DNA of 64,000 bases from Methanofollis tationis (GTDB taxonomy: Archaea; Halobacteriota; Methanomicrobia; Methanomicrobiales; Methanofollaceae), in assembly GCF_013377755.1 (NCBI RefSeq), contig NZ_JABXWR010000001.1, positions 817,104 through 881,103 on the forward strand. Direction: 5' to 3'. This document shows positions 44,757-52,326 of the stretch, piece by piece; position 1 is the first letter of the stretch; each line of letters opens with the position of its first letter. Made by a program: the position numbers and the translations under genes. The notes beneath the pieces are model-generated. The model saw only the letters and a list, made by a program, of their open reading frames with translations, ran no database searches and had not been told where the DNA came from.

Positions 44757-45549
44757 GCTCCCTCCATGAGGCGAGCGCCTCCCGCAGGATCCGATCGATC
44801 GTGTGGGGGGAGGCGCCCCAGTGAACGACGCCGCCGAGTTTCCCGTTCCAGACGCCGACGCCCTCGCGGTCGGCCCGGCAGCACCGGGCGATGAAAGGTT
44901 CCTCGGCCACCTGCGTCAGGGGGCAGATCTCGTCGATCACCACGCCGGATCCATAGTTTTCAGCGCAGAACTGCCGCGCCGTGAGGCATCCGGCCACCCG
45001 CTCGGTGCCCGCGAGGCGGTCGGTGTCCAGGGTCAGGTCGAACCCCCCGGCCCGGCAGGGATAGACCTCGGCGGCCGTATCCCTGATATCCCTGATATGG
45101 TACTCGAAGGCGATGCCGAGGTCGCCGAAGAGCCCGACCGCTTCAAGCTCCTCCAGGATGGCAGCGAGATGAGGCCGCGGCGGGATGATGTCGTAGACGT
45201 GCACGGTGAGGAGGTCCGCGGGCTCAGGATCGATCACGAAGATCCTGGACTCGTCAGGGCTCTGAAAGATCGTGCACCGGTGGCCCCCCTCCTTCGCAAG
45301 CCTGACCAGGAGAGCGCGGTCGTTGAAGTTCACCGGGTCTGGATAGAGGATCGTCTCGTCCGGGGTGGCCAGCACTTCCTCGCCGACGATCTCCCGCATC
45401 AGGTCTTTACCATCGGCGAGGCGGACGGCGAGCACCTCGTAGCCGTCCACGGTCTGCCTGATCAGCCAGCGGGAAAGAAAATACACGCGGTTACCCAGGG
45501 GTCGGCCGTTCGCAAGCCCGATATATTTGCACTCTTCAGGAAAGATCAT
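44731..45549 (-). CDS. Conserved unknown protein inside the aks cluster
   Basis: A 272-residue soluble protein of unrecognised family, encoded between aksF and aksE and overlapping both (26 nt and 4 nt). No signal peptide or transmembrane segment is visible. Notable blocks are YIGLANGRPLGNRVYFLSRW near the N-terminus, FEYHIRDIRDTAAEVYP in the middle and CGWHF-like GASPHTIDRILREALASW at the end; three Cys-containing segments (AGCLTARQFC, DEICPLTQ, ARCCRADREG) occur in the second half. GGAGGACC precedes the ATG 45549. Translational coupling on both sides argues that it works in coenzyme B biosynthesis or in regulating it. Confidence 0.75.
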   Translation of the reverse strand: MIFPEECKYIGLANGRPLGNRVYFLSRWLIRQTVDGYEVLAVRLADGKDLMREIVGEEVLATPDETILYPDPVNFNDRALLVRLAKEGGHRCTIFQSPDESRIFVIDPEPADLLTVHVYDIIPPRPHLAAILEELEAVGLFGDLGIAFEYHIRDIRDTAAEVYPCRAGGFDLTLDTDRLAGTERVAGCLTARQFCAENYGSGVVIDEICPLTQVAEEPFIARCCRADREGVGVWNGKLGGVVHWGASPHTIDRILREALASWREHEGRNRSG

Positions 45550-46019
45550 CGAGGTCCTCCGCACAGGAACGGTACAAGGCCCCCTGCAGCAAGGATCGCA
45601 CGCATACGCGGCGAAAGAGGGCTGACGGCCCGGCGGATACCGCCAGCCTCTATCCAGCCCTCTTCAAGGTCGAACGTGACCTGATCGCCGTCCCTGCAGG
45701 GGATCTCGCACTCGAGCACAGGCAGTCCTATGTTGACGGCGTTGCGAAAAAAGATTCTGGCAAACGAAGGCGCCGCCACGGCGACGACCCCGGCGTCCCT
45801 GAGGGCAATGGCCGCCTGCTCGCGCGACGAGCCGCAGCCGAAATTGCCGCCCGCCACGATCACCGCCCCCGAGAGTCTCCCTGCAAGGGCGGGATCGAGG
45901 TCTTCGAGGGCGTGCGCCGCCCAGACCGAGCGGTCCTTCGTCCGCAGGTAGCGCCCGGCGATGATCAGGTCGGTATCGATGTCCCGGCCGAGACAGACGG
46001 CGCGCCCGATGCCCCTCAT
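45546..46019 (-). CDS. aksE: Homoaconitase small subunit (HACN)
   Basis: The 157-residue swivel-domain subunit of methanogen homoaconitase, which converts homocitrate-type intermediates. The specificity loop is YLRT (IIAGRYLRTKD), the form reported for homoaconitase (HACN) as opposed to YLVY-type isopropylmalate isomerase. The active-site loop GGNFGCGSSREQA and the segment FARIFFRNAVNIGLP are present. The start ATG 46019 overlaps the large-subunit stop by 4 nt, and the stop codon overlaps the start of the unknown gene. A longer frame up to 46220 is Arg/Gly-rich and is rejected. Confidence 0.9.
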   Translation of the reverse strand: MRGIGRAVCLGRDIDTDLIIAGRYLRTKDRSVWAAHALEDLDPALAGRLSGAVIVAGGNFGCGSSREQAAIALRDAGVVAVAAPSFARIFFRNAVNIGLPVLECEIPCRDGDQVTFDLEEGWIEAGGIRRAVSPLSPRMRAILAAGGLVPFLCGGPR

Positions 46020-47230
46020 AAAAACTCCTCCGGTGAGGTGATGGCACCCGCAAGCGCCGTTGCCGCCGCCGTCATGGGCGAGGCGAGATAGATCTCCCCG
46101 CCGACGCCCATCCGGTTCTTGAAGTTCCGGTTCGCCGTGGAGAGGCAGACCTCGCCCTCTCCAAGCACGCCCATATGAGCCCCAAGGCACGGTCCGCACC
46201 CTGGCGTCGCCACGGCGCACCCGGCGGCGACAAGATCGGCAAGGACGCCGGTCGAGACCGCCTGCATCAGGACAGCACGGGAGGCCGGGACGACAACCGT
46301 CCGCACCGCCACCTGTTTTCCGCGCACGAGTGCGGCGAAGGCCGCAAGGTCCTCGTAGCGCCCGCCGGTGCAGGTGCCCAGGAAGACCTGGTCCACCGGC
46401 AGGCCCTCTTTCTCGGCCACCGGACAGACCGTGTCCACCCGCGGCGGCAGGGCCAGCAGGGGGACAACGTCCTCAAGGTCGATCGCGATCTCGTCCGGAT
46501 AGCCGCCGGCGTGCGGGGCCTGCTGCTCCGCCGCAATCCCGAAGCCTGCGAGGTAATCGCGGGTCACCCGGTCGGCATAGAAGATCCCGGCCTTCGCCCC
46601 GGTCTCCACCGCCATATTGCAGAGGGTCAGGCGGTCGGCCATGGAGAGGGACACTGCCCCCTCACCGACGAACTCGAGGGCGCGGTAGGTCGCCCCGTCC
46701 ATCCCGAGGGCACCGACATAAGCGAGGGCGACATCCTTTGCCGATGCCGCACCGGAAAGGGCGCCTTCCAGGAAGATCCCGGTCGTTTCCGGCACCCTGA
46801 ACCAGGTGCCGCCGGTCGCCCAGATGCCGGCCATGTCGGTCGCCCCGACCCCGGTGGCAAACGCCCCGAGGGCGCCGAGGGTGCACGAGTGCGAATCGGC
46901 CCCGACGATCACCTCGCCGGGCAGGGCGCGGCCTTCGGCCATCACCTGATGGCAGACGCCGGCACCGACCTCGAAGAAATGCATCCCGGTCATGGCCGCG
47001 AACTCCCGCATCTCCTGCTGGAGATCGGCGGTCATCGAGGTGTTCGCCGGGACGATATGGTCGAAGATCAGGTAGCGCCGGTCCGGGTCGGTGAAGACGC
47101 CAGACCCGATCTCCGTCCAGGCGGCGCGGGCGAGCAGCCCGGTGCCGTCATGGACATAGGCCCGGTCGACGGCCCGGTCCACATAGGCACCCGCTCCGGC
47201 GCCCAGGATCCGCTCTGAAAGGGTGCTCAC
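46016..47230 (-). CDS. aksD: Homoaconitase large subunit
   Basis: The 404-residue [4Fe-4S] aconitase-family large subunit. Cluster cysteines are in FLGTCTGGRYEDL and GCGPCLGAHMGVLG. Substrate-binding segments include VIVGADSHSCTLGALGAFATGVGATDMA and CLSTANRNFKNRMG. It pairs with AksE to form homoaconitase; the relationship to leucine-pathway LeuC is close, and assignment rests on the aksE YLRT loop and gene context. The GTG start overlaps the aksA stop codon. Confidence 0.9.
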   Translation of the reverse strand: MSTLSERILGAGAGAYVDRAVDRAYVHDGTGLLARAAWTEIGSGVFTDPDRRYLIFDHIVPANTSMTADLQQEMREFAAMTGMHFFEVGAGVCHQVMAEGRALPGEVIVGADSHSCTLGALGAFATGVGATDMAGIWATGGTWFRVPETTGIFLEGALSGAASAKDVALAYVGALGMDGATYRALEFVGEGAVSLSMADRLTLCNMAVETGAKAGIFYADRVTRDYLAGFGIAAEQQAPHAGGYPDEIAIDLEDVVPLLALPPRVDTVCPVAEKEGLPVDQVFLGTCTGGRYEDLAAFAALVRGKQVAVRTVVVPASRAVLMQAVSTGVLADLVAAGCAVATPGCGPCLGAHMGVLGEGEVCLSTANRNFKNRMGVGGEIYLASPMTAAATALAGAITSPEEFL

Positions 47231-48351
47231 TGTCTGCCCCCCTCTCTCGCCGCACAGAGGATCTCATGGAGCAGTTCAGAGGTCACCGCGCACTTCGCCT
47301 CGCTCCGCCTCTTCACCTCGGCGAGCACCCAGGTGATCTCGTCCTCGGCAAGGTCGTAGCCGAGGGAGGCGGCCACGTGCCTGACGGCATGCCTGCCCGT
47401 GTGCTTGCCCAGGATGAACGTGCGCTCGCAGCCGACAAGGGCGGGCTTCACGTATTCGTAGGTCTCCGGGTCCTTCAGGATCGCCGCGATATGGATGCCG
47501 CTCTCGTGCGAGAAGGCGTGCGCCCCGACGATCGCCTTGTTTCTGGCGACCGGCATACCGGCGGCCTTCGCCACCGTCTCCGAGAGTTTATGCAGGAGCG
47601 AGAGGTCGTAGCGGCTGATGCCCCCCTTCATGGCGAGCAGGACCAGGACCTCTTCGAGGGCGGCGTTTCCTGCCCGCTCCCCGATCCCGTTCACGGTGGT
47701 GTGGAGCTGGAAGGCCCCGGACGCCGCCGCCGTGATCGTGTTCGCCGTGGCGCACCCCATATCGTCATGGCAGTGGATGCAGAGCGGGACCGAAACCGAC
47801 GGGATGATCTCCTCCACGGCGGCCCTGATCTCGACCGGCATCAGGCAGCCGACGGTGTCGGTGAAGGTGACCAGGTCGGCGCCGTGCGAGACCGCCTCCC
47901 GGTATGCCCTGAGGAGGAAGAACGGATCGGTCCGGGAGGCGTCCTCTGCCCCGAACCTGACCTCGACGCCGTGGTCGTGGGCGTACTCGACCATTGCCAT
48001 CGCTTCCATCAGCACCTCATCGCGCGGCCTGCCGTACTTGTGCCTGATATGGAGGTCAGAGGTCGGCAGGAAGACCGAGACCATATCCACCCCGCAGTCG
48101 AGGGCGGCGTCGATATCCTCCTTCTTCGCACGGGACAGGGCGCAGATCCGGGCTTCGAGCCCCATGCGGCATATCGCCCTGACGGCCTCCTGTTCGCTCG
48201 ACGAGACCGCAGGGAACCCGCCCTCGATCACCTCGAGGCCGATGCCGTCAAGCAGCCCGGCGATTTCCATCTTCTCTTCGCAGGTGAACGAAACGCCGGG
48301 CGTCTGTTCACCGTCACGCAGCGTGACATCGCAGATCTCAACATTCCACAT
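47227..48351 (-). CDS. aksA: Homocitrate synthase family protein, AksA type
   Basis: A 374-residue LeuA/NifV-type acyltransferase (HMGL-like TIM barrel). It condenses acetyl-CoA with 2-oxoglutarate and longer homologues in 2-oxosuberate synthesis. The signature VTLRDGEQTPGVSF is at the N-terminus, and HCHDDMGCATANTITAAASGA plus HAFSHESGIHIAAILKDP carry the metal and catalytic histidines. The regulatory C-terminal domain of LeuA is absent, as in AksA and NifV. ATG 48351 is preferred because GGAGAGAG lies 8 nt upstream; ATG 48357 is also in frame. Distinguishing AksA from NifV rests on the surrounding aks genes. Confidence 0.9.
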   Translation of the reverse strand: MWNVEICDVTLRDGEQTPGVSFTCEEKMEIAGLLDGIGLEVIEGGFPAVSSSEQEAVRAICRMGLEARICALSRAKKEDIDAALDCGVDMVSVFLPTSDLHIRHKYGRPRDEVLMEAMAMVEYAHDHGVEVRFGAEDASRTDPFFLLRAYREAVSHGADLVTFTDTVGCLMPVEIRAAVEEIIPSVSVPLCIHCHDDMGCATANTITAAASGAFQLHTTVNGIGERAGNAALEEVLVLLAMKGGISRYDLSLLHKLSETVAKAAGMPVARNKAIVGAHAFSHESGIHIAAILKDPETYEYVKPALVGCERTFILGKHTGRHAVRHVAASLGYDLAEDEITWVLAEVKRRSEAKCAVTSELLHEILCAAREGGRQ

Positions 48352-49471
48352 GCTCATGGCTCTCTCCGCCGGGGCATATGCCCCGTACGATAATGGTTAC
48401 CGGTCTGTTCGCAGGCAGGAACAGTCGCCTGAGCACCGCAGTGTCGGCGGCGTCGCAGACGATGGGGCCGGTCCACCCGATATAGCGCAGGACGTCAGGA
48501 GCCTCATGGCCCCCGACCATGCCCATCCGGCTGTTCGCAAGGACGATACAGAGGAGCGGCGTCCCCTTCTCATACACGTCGATGAGGGCGTTGATCCCCG
48601 AGTGGATAAGGGCATAGTCCCCGATCAGGGCCACGCCCGTGCTCTTTGCCCCGACCCCAACGGCAGATCCGAGACCGTAGGAGGCAACGCCGATCCCGTA
48701 CGGCGGGTTCATGGCGAGGAGCGAACACCCGGCGTCGCAGGCTGGATGCATATCCCGCTCCGCGAGCAGGGCAAACAGGGCGTGATACGGACAGTGGGGA
48801 CAGAGCCCACGGGAAAACCCGCGGTCGGCGAAGCGTTCGGGCTCGCCGGCCGGCGCCTCGACTGCGGGGAGCGTCACCCGCACGCCCGGCAGATGGGGAG
48901 GAACCGCGGCGGCCGCCGCCGCACGCGCCCGCTCCCACCGTCCTCGCATCGTGAGGGACCCGGGCGCAAGAGCGCCCGGTGTCCTGGGCGGCACAAGGGG
49001 TTCATCGCCCACCCGGGCCGCGAGGGTATCGGGCGTCATCCTGAGGACCGCCACCCGCGAGAGGCGCTCGGAGAGGGCGAAAGCTGCCCCCACCGACGCA
49101 AAGACGTCGGTCTCGGGCTCGATCACCGGCACCATGGCGAGAGGGCCGAAGTGGCTGGAGTCCTCCGCCGTCTGCGAGGCGCGGCAGAGGGGATCGTCCC
49201 CGGCCACCACCACGACACCGGCGATGAGCCCCTGCGCCGTCGCCTGCACCAGGGGATCGGCGAGGAGGTTCATGCCGACGTTTTTCACGATCACCGCCGC
49301 CCGCCGCCCGGCGAGCGAATCGCCGAGGGCGTATTCGAGGGCGACCTTCTCGTTGACGCAGACCTCGGCGTCGGCCGCTCTGGCGACATCGGTCACCGGA
49401 TAGCCTGGCACCGTGTAGATCTGATCCGCAACCAGGCGCAGGGCCGCCGCAAGCGCTTCCCCCCCGTTCAC
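48338..49471 (-). CDS. IorA-like thiamine pyrophosphate enzyme without ferredoxin domain; candidate 2-oxosuberate decarboxylase
   Basis: A 377-residue TPP enzyme. The PYR-like domain (residues 1-150) has the catalytic Glu41 in NEKVALEYA and GLIAGVVVVAGDDP. The PP domain has the TPP-magnesium motif GD at 284-285 with Asn at 313 (GD-x27-N type). The pattern matches indolepyruvate:ferredoxin oxidoreductase alpha (IorA), including CPHCPY and CDAGCS segments, but the protein is about two thirds of IorA length and lacks the C-terminal 2[4Fe-4S] ferredoxin domain and any IorB gene. It lies in the aks operon, overlapping aksA by 14 nt. Decarboxylation of 2-oxosuberate is inferred. A phosphonopyruvate- or sulfopyruvate-decarboxylase-like activity is the main alternative. 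GTG start chosen with GGGAGG upstream. Confidence 0.78.
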   Translation of the reverse strand: MNGGEALAAALRLVADQIYTVPGYPVTDVARAADAEVCVNEKVALEYALGDSLAGRRAAVIVKNVGMNLLADPLVQATAQGLIAGVVVVAGDDPLCRASQTAEDSSHFGPLAMVPVIEPETDVFASVGAAFALSERLSRVAVLRMTPDTLAARVGDEPLVPPRTPGALAPGSLTMRGRWERARAAAAAAVPPHLPGVRVTLPAVEAPAGEPERFADRGFSRGLCPHCPYHALFALLAERDMHPACDAGCSLLAMNPPYGIGVASYGLGSAVGVGAKSTGVALIGDYALIHSGINALIDVYEKGTPLLCIVLANSRMGMVGGHEAPDVLRYIGWTGPIVCDAADTAVLRRLFLPANRPVTIIVRGICPGGESHEHVEC

Positions 49472-49473
49472 CC

Positions 49474-50439
49474 TCAGTCCCTCCCGGGGATCAGGTCGCA
49501 GCCTGCACAGGCGGCGCACATCGTCCTGGCCTGTGCAGCATCGAGCCCGGCCGCCGCCATCTCCCGCGCGGCGACGGCGTGCAGTCTGAGCAGCCGGGAG
49601 GCGTCAGGGCGGCGATAGTGCGACAGCCCTGCAGCGGGTGTGAGGGGGCGCAGGACCGGGATCACGCCCAGACGGCAGAGCCTTCTTACCGCCTCCTCCA
49701 TCTCGTCGTCGCTCTCGCCGAGGCCGACGATGATGTTGCTCTGGACGTGGTTCTTTCCGAAGAGCCGCACCGACGCCGCAAGCACCTCCCAGAGCAGGTT
49801 CCAGTCCTGCCCGGGGCACATCTCGGCGAAGATCCCAGGGGTCGCCGCCTCGATATTGAACTTCACCTCGGCAACGCCGGCTTCCCAGAGCAGGCGGGGG
49901 GTATCCCTGGTCGGGCATATCGAGACCCCGATGGGAAGGCCGAAGGGAACGAGCGCCCTGACGACCTCCAGCGCCCGCTGCTCCTCCTCCTCGACACTCT
50001 CCGCAACCCCGGCGGTGATCGAGACGGCATCTATCCGGTTCTGGACCGAGCGCACCAGGGCGACGACCTCGGCCGTCGTCTTCGTCCGGCCGCCGCTTCC
50101 CGGCACCGCACAGTAGCGGCACGAGAAGATGCACCGCTCAGACAGGGTGATGTATGCCTGCCTCGGGCAGTGGAGGCCCGGCGCCTCGAGCACCCCCCTG
50201 ACCATCTCGCCCCTGAACGGGATCACGGCATTCCCCTTCCCCTCATGGATGAGCGTAAGGGGGGCATCGGGATCGACGGCGAGGCGGACCCGCCGCCCCG
50301 CGACCGAGAAAAAGATCGATCCTTTTCCGCCGGCACCGGGCCCGGCGGTGGACGACGCCAGATACGCTCCCACAGGGACGCCCACGATCCGCGCCCGCCC
50401 CTCTGCGAGCAGTGCGGCCTTCAGGTTCAGCCAGTCCAT
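49474..50439 (-). CDS. Biotin-synthase-related radical SAM protein with C-terminal CxxCxxC; candidate sulfur-insertion enzyme
   Basis: A 321-residue radical SAM protein. An N-terminal region (1-90) precedes the cluster motif CIFSCRYC (C103, C107, C110), followed by TKTTAEVVALV and the SAM-core segments SITAGVAESVEEEE and VSICPTRDTPRLLWEAG and NIIVGLGESDDEMEEAV. The C-terminus has a second cysteine set, C308-x2-C311-x2-C314 (CAACAGC), which could hold an auxiliary Fe-S cluster as in lipoyl- and biotin-type synthases. It is co-transcribed with aksA and the TPP enzyme. A role in introducing sulfur to make 7-mercaptoheptanoate is inference only; the closest named group I recognise is the biotin-synthase-related COG2516. 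Confidence 0.78.
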   Translation of the reverse strand: MDWLNLKAALLAEGRARIVGVPVGAYLASSTAGPGAGGKGSIFFSVAGRRVRLAVDPDAPLTLIHEGKGNAVIPFRGEMVRGVLEAPGLHCPRQAYITLSERCIFSCRYCAVPGSGGRTKTTAEVVALVRSVQNRIDAVSITAGVAESVEEEEQRALEVVRALVPFGLPIGVSICPTRDTPRLLWEAGVAEVKFNIEAATPGIFAEMCPGQDWNLLWEVLAASVRLFGKNHVQSNIIVGLGESDDEMEEAVRRLCRLGVIPVLRPLTPAAGLSHYRRPDASRLLRLHAVAAREMAAAGLDAAQARTMCAACAGCDLIPGRD

Positions 50440-51335
50440 AGGGCGAGCGCCTCCTCGAATTCGGTATAGAAGGGAATCGCCGCCACCGCCCCGATCAGGC
50501 CGCGGCCGTCCATCACGACCCTCACATGCCCTGAAACGGCGTCGAGGTCGGCGCGGGAGACCTGCCCGCGTTTCACCGCCTCACCATACGCCCGCAGGGG
50601 CGACGGGTCGAAGCCGATATGGACGGCCATCCCGGTCTCCTCAGAGAGGGTGTGCCGCCGGAGCAGACCGGCAAACCTCCCGACAAGCCCGTCGGGATCG
50701 GTGGAAGCGAACTCCACCGCGCAGGCGACGCAGTTCTTCGTCCTGAACGGCACCGGGAAGAGCTGGACGATCGTATGCGAGAGATAGACCGAGGCATCGT
50801 CGGCCACGGCCTTTGCGATGTTGTGGACGAGCGTCCAGGTGGCCCCGGCCTCAGGGGTGTCGGTATCGTCGACCCCGATGATCACCCGCTCCCTGCGGGG
50901 GAGGCGGATCGTCGATCCCGCCACTTTTCCCCCGCCTGAATCGTCGCAGTCGGCGCCGATCACCCCGCCGGCGCGGGCCCGGCACGCCGCCGCACCCACG
51001 CCGCCGCCGCCCATCCCCAGGTAGGCGACGGCGATCTCGTCCCCGTCCACGGAGGCGCCAGCGATGCCCGCGGGGAACCGGGAGCCTTCGAGGTTGAGTG
51101 GGGCCGCACCGGCCCTGAGCACATAGCGGGTTGTCCCCCCGACGCTGCGGGCGGAGAGCACGATCGGGCTCTGCGCATAGTGGCGGCGCACCCACTGAGC
51201 CCCGCCGATGCACTCGTAGAACTCCACCACCTCGATTCTGTCGCCGCCGGGATCGGCGATCCCGACGATCAGGGGATAAGAGACCACATAGGGGTCAGGC
51301 AGCCCCTCAGATCCCGCCTTCAGGTCGCTCTCCAT
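50427..51335 (-). CDS. Methanogenesis marker protein 11 (Mmp11)
   Basis: A 302-residue protein of the Mmp11 family, found in methanogens. It contains the motif VIIGVDDTDTPEAGATWTL, also present in tRNA-Ile2 agmatinylcytidine synthetase (TiaS), suggesting an acidic nucleotide/metal-binding site. Other typical blocks are YECIGGAQWVRRHYAQSP, GMGGGGVGAAACRARAGG and FPVPFRTKNCVACAVEFA. The ATG at 51335 is chosen because the longer frame is Arg-rich and overlaps the next gene. It overlaps the upstream paralogue by 29 nt and the radical SAM gene by 13 nt. The function of Mmp11 is unknown, so its operon position is the best clue. Confidence 0.83.
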   Translation of the reverse strand: MESDLKAGSEGLPDPYVVSYPLIVGIADPGGDRIEVVEFYECIGGAQWVRRHYAQSPIVLSARSVGGTTRYVLRAGAAPLNLEGSRFPAGIAGASVDGDEIAVAYLGMGGGGVGAAACRARAGGVIGADCDDSGGGKVAGSTIRLPRRERVIIGVDDTDTPEAGATWTLVHNIAKAVADDASVYLSHTIVQLFPVPFRTKNCVACAVEFASTDPDGLVGRFAGLLRRHTLSEETGMAVHIGFDPSPLRAYGEAVKRGQVSRADLDAVSGHVRVVMDGRGLIGAVAAIPFYTEFEEALALWTG

Positions 51336-52278
51336 ACAGCCCCGCCGCTTCCACTCCGCAATTTCCCCAGAGAACTGCACCAAAGGCCCCGATCCGCCCC
51401 TTGCTCCGCGCCGAATCAATGAAGGTGACACCGATCCGCTCGGCCTCGGCCTCGACCTCCTCCCTCTCCAGGATCTCGGTCTTGATCTTCCGGGCGTATT
51501 CAGACTGCGGGACGTCGATGCCCCGGTAATACGCAATCCCGGTGTCGCCCGAGACTGCGTTCGTCTCGATGTAGTCCTTCACGAACGCCAGGAGTTCATC
51601 GACCGATCCCGGGCGTACAGCAAAGTTCAGCACCGATCCGACGCAGTTCGTCGTCTTCTTCGGCACTGCCGGGTTGAGCTGCACAAGCCTCATATTAAGG
51701 TACTCGGCACCGGCCACCCTGCACGCCTCGGCGCACTTCAGGGCAAGCACCCAGGTCGCCCCATCCTCCTTCGTATCGGTGTCGTCGATCCCGATCGTCA
51801 CCTTCTCATAGACCGGCGAGACGATCCGCACACGGCAGACGCGAGCGCCGCCGATGCGGAGGTCGTCCTCGGTCGGGTACTCGGCGCGGATCACGCCCGG
51901 GGCCTGCGGGAGACAGGCGGCGACACCGACCCCGGCGCCCGCAATACCGGCCCAGGTGGTTACGACCTCGTCGCCCTGCACCTCTACACCCTCAAGGGCC
52001 TGGCCGCCGATCTCCTTGCCCGCCGCACCGAAATGGGCGTCCTCGCGGCCGAGACGTGCACGCATCGTCATGGATGACCCCTGCACCCCGGCGGAGGCGA
52101 GCACCCCCCCGGCACGCCGCCGATTCATCATGTCCCACTCGATGGTGCCGCGGTGCCGGCAGGTCTCCAGGATCTCGGCCATCCCGGCCCCCTCGTCCAC
52201 CATGACAATAAACTTCTGCGCGAACAGCGGCCCGAACCGGGCCTTTACATCCTCTGGCGTGAGCGTGATCATCGACAT
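51307..52278 (-). CDS. Mmp11 paralogue (DDTD-motif protein)
   Basis: A 323-residue protein with the same TiaS-like motif, VTIGIDDTDTKEDGATWVLALKCAE, and matching downstream segment (VPKKTTNCVGSVLNFAVRPG) as the adjacent Mmp11, indicating an old duplication. Its N-terminal half is different (IVMVDEGAGMAEILETCRHRGTIEWD; GGQALEGVEVQGDEVVTTWAGI). It heads the nine-gene operon. A TATA-like CTTTTATAC lies near plus-strand 52317-52326, about 40-45 nt upstream, and a GGTG precedes the start. Which of the two is the orthologue of experimentally named Mmp11 is uncertain. Confidence 0.8.
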   Translation of the reverse strand: MSMITLTPEDVKARFGPLFAQKFIVMVDEGAGMAEILETCRHRGTIEWDMMNRRRAGGVLASAGVQGSSMTMRARLGREDAHFGAAGKEIGGQALEGVEVQGDEVVTTWAGIAGAGVGVAACLPQAPGVIRAEYPTEDDLRIGGARVCRVRIVSPVYEKVTIGIDDTDTKEDGATWVLALKCAEACRVAGAEYLNMRLVQLNPAVPKKTTNCVGSVLNFAVRPGSVDELLAFVKDYIETNAVSGDTGIAYYRGIDVPQSEYARKIKTEILEREEVEAEAERIGVTFIDSARSKGRIGAFGAVLWGNCGVEAAGLYGERPEGGI

Positions 52279-52298
52279 ACACCGAAAATTTCGTTGAC

Positions 52299-52326
52299 GA
52301 AATGGTCGGCGTCATCCGGTATAAAA
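52299..52326 (-). promoter_or_regulatory. Promoter of the aks/Mmp11 operon
   Basis: The box CCTTTTATAC on the minus strand (plus-strand about 52317-52326) predicts transcription starting near 52296, 18 nt before the ATG at 52278. Because every downstream gene to aksF overlaps or abuts its neighbour, this is the likely sole promoter of the nine-gene unit. Confidence 0.5.

Noticed and set aside
43794-47230. Reading aksF, aksE and aksD as the leucine-pathway genes leuB, leuD and leuC
   Set aside because: The small subunit has the YLRT homoaconitase loop, and aksA lacks a LeuA regulatory domain. Leucine function is not fully excluded without seeing the paralogues.
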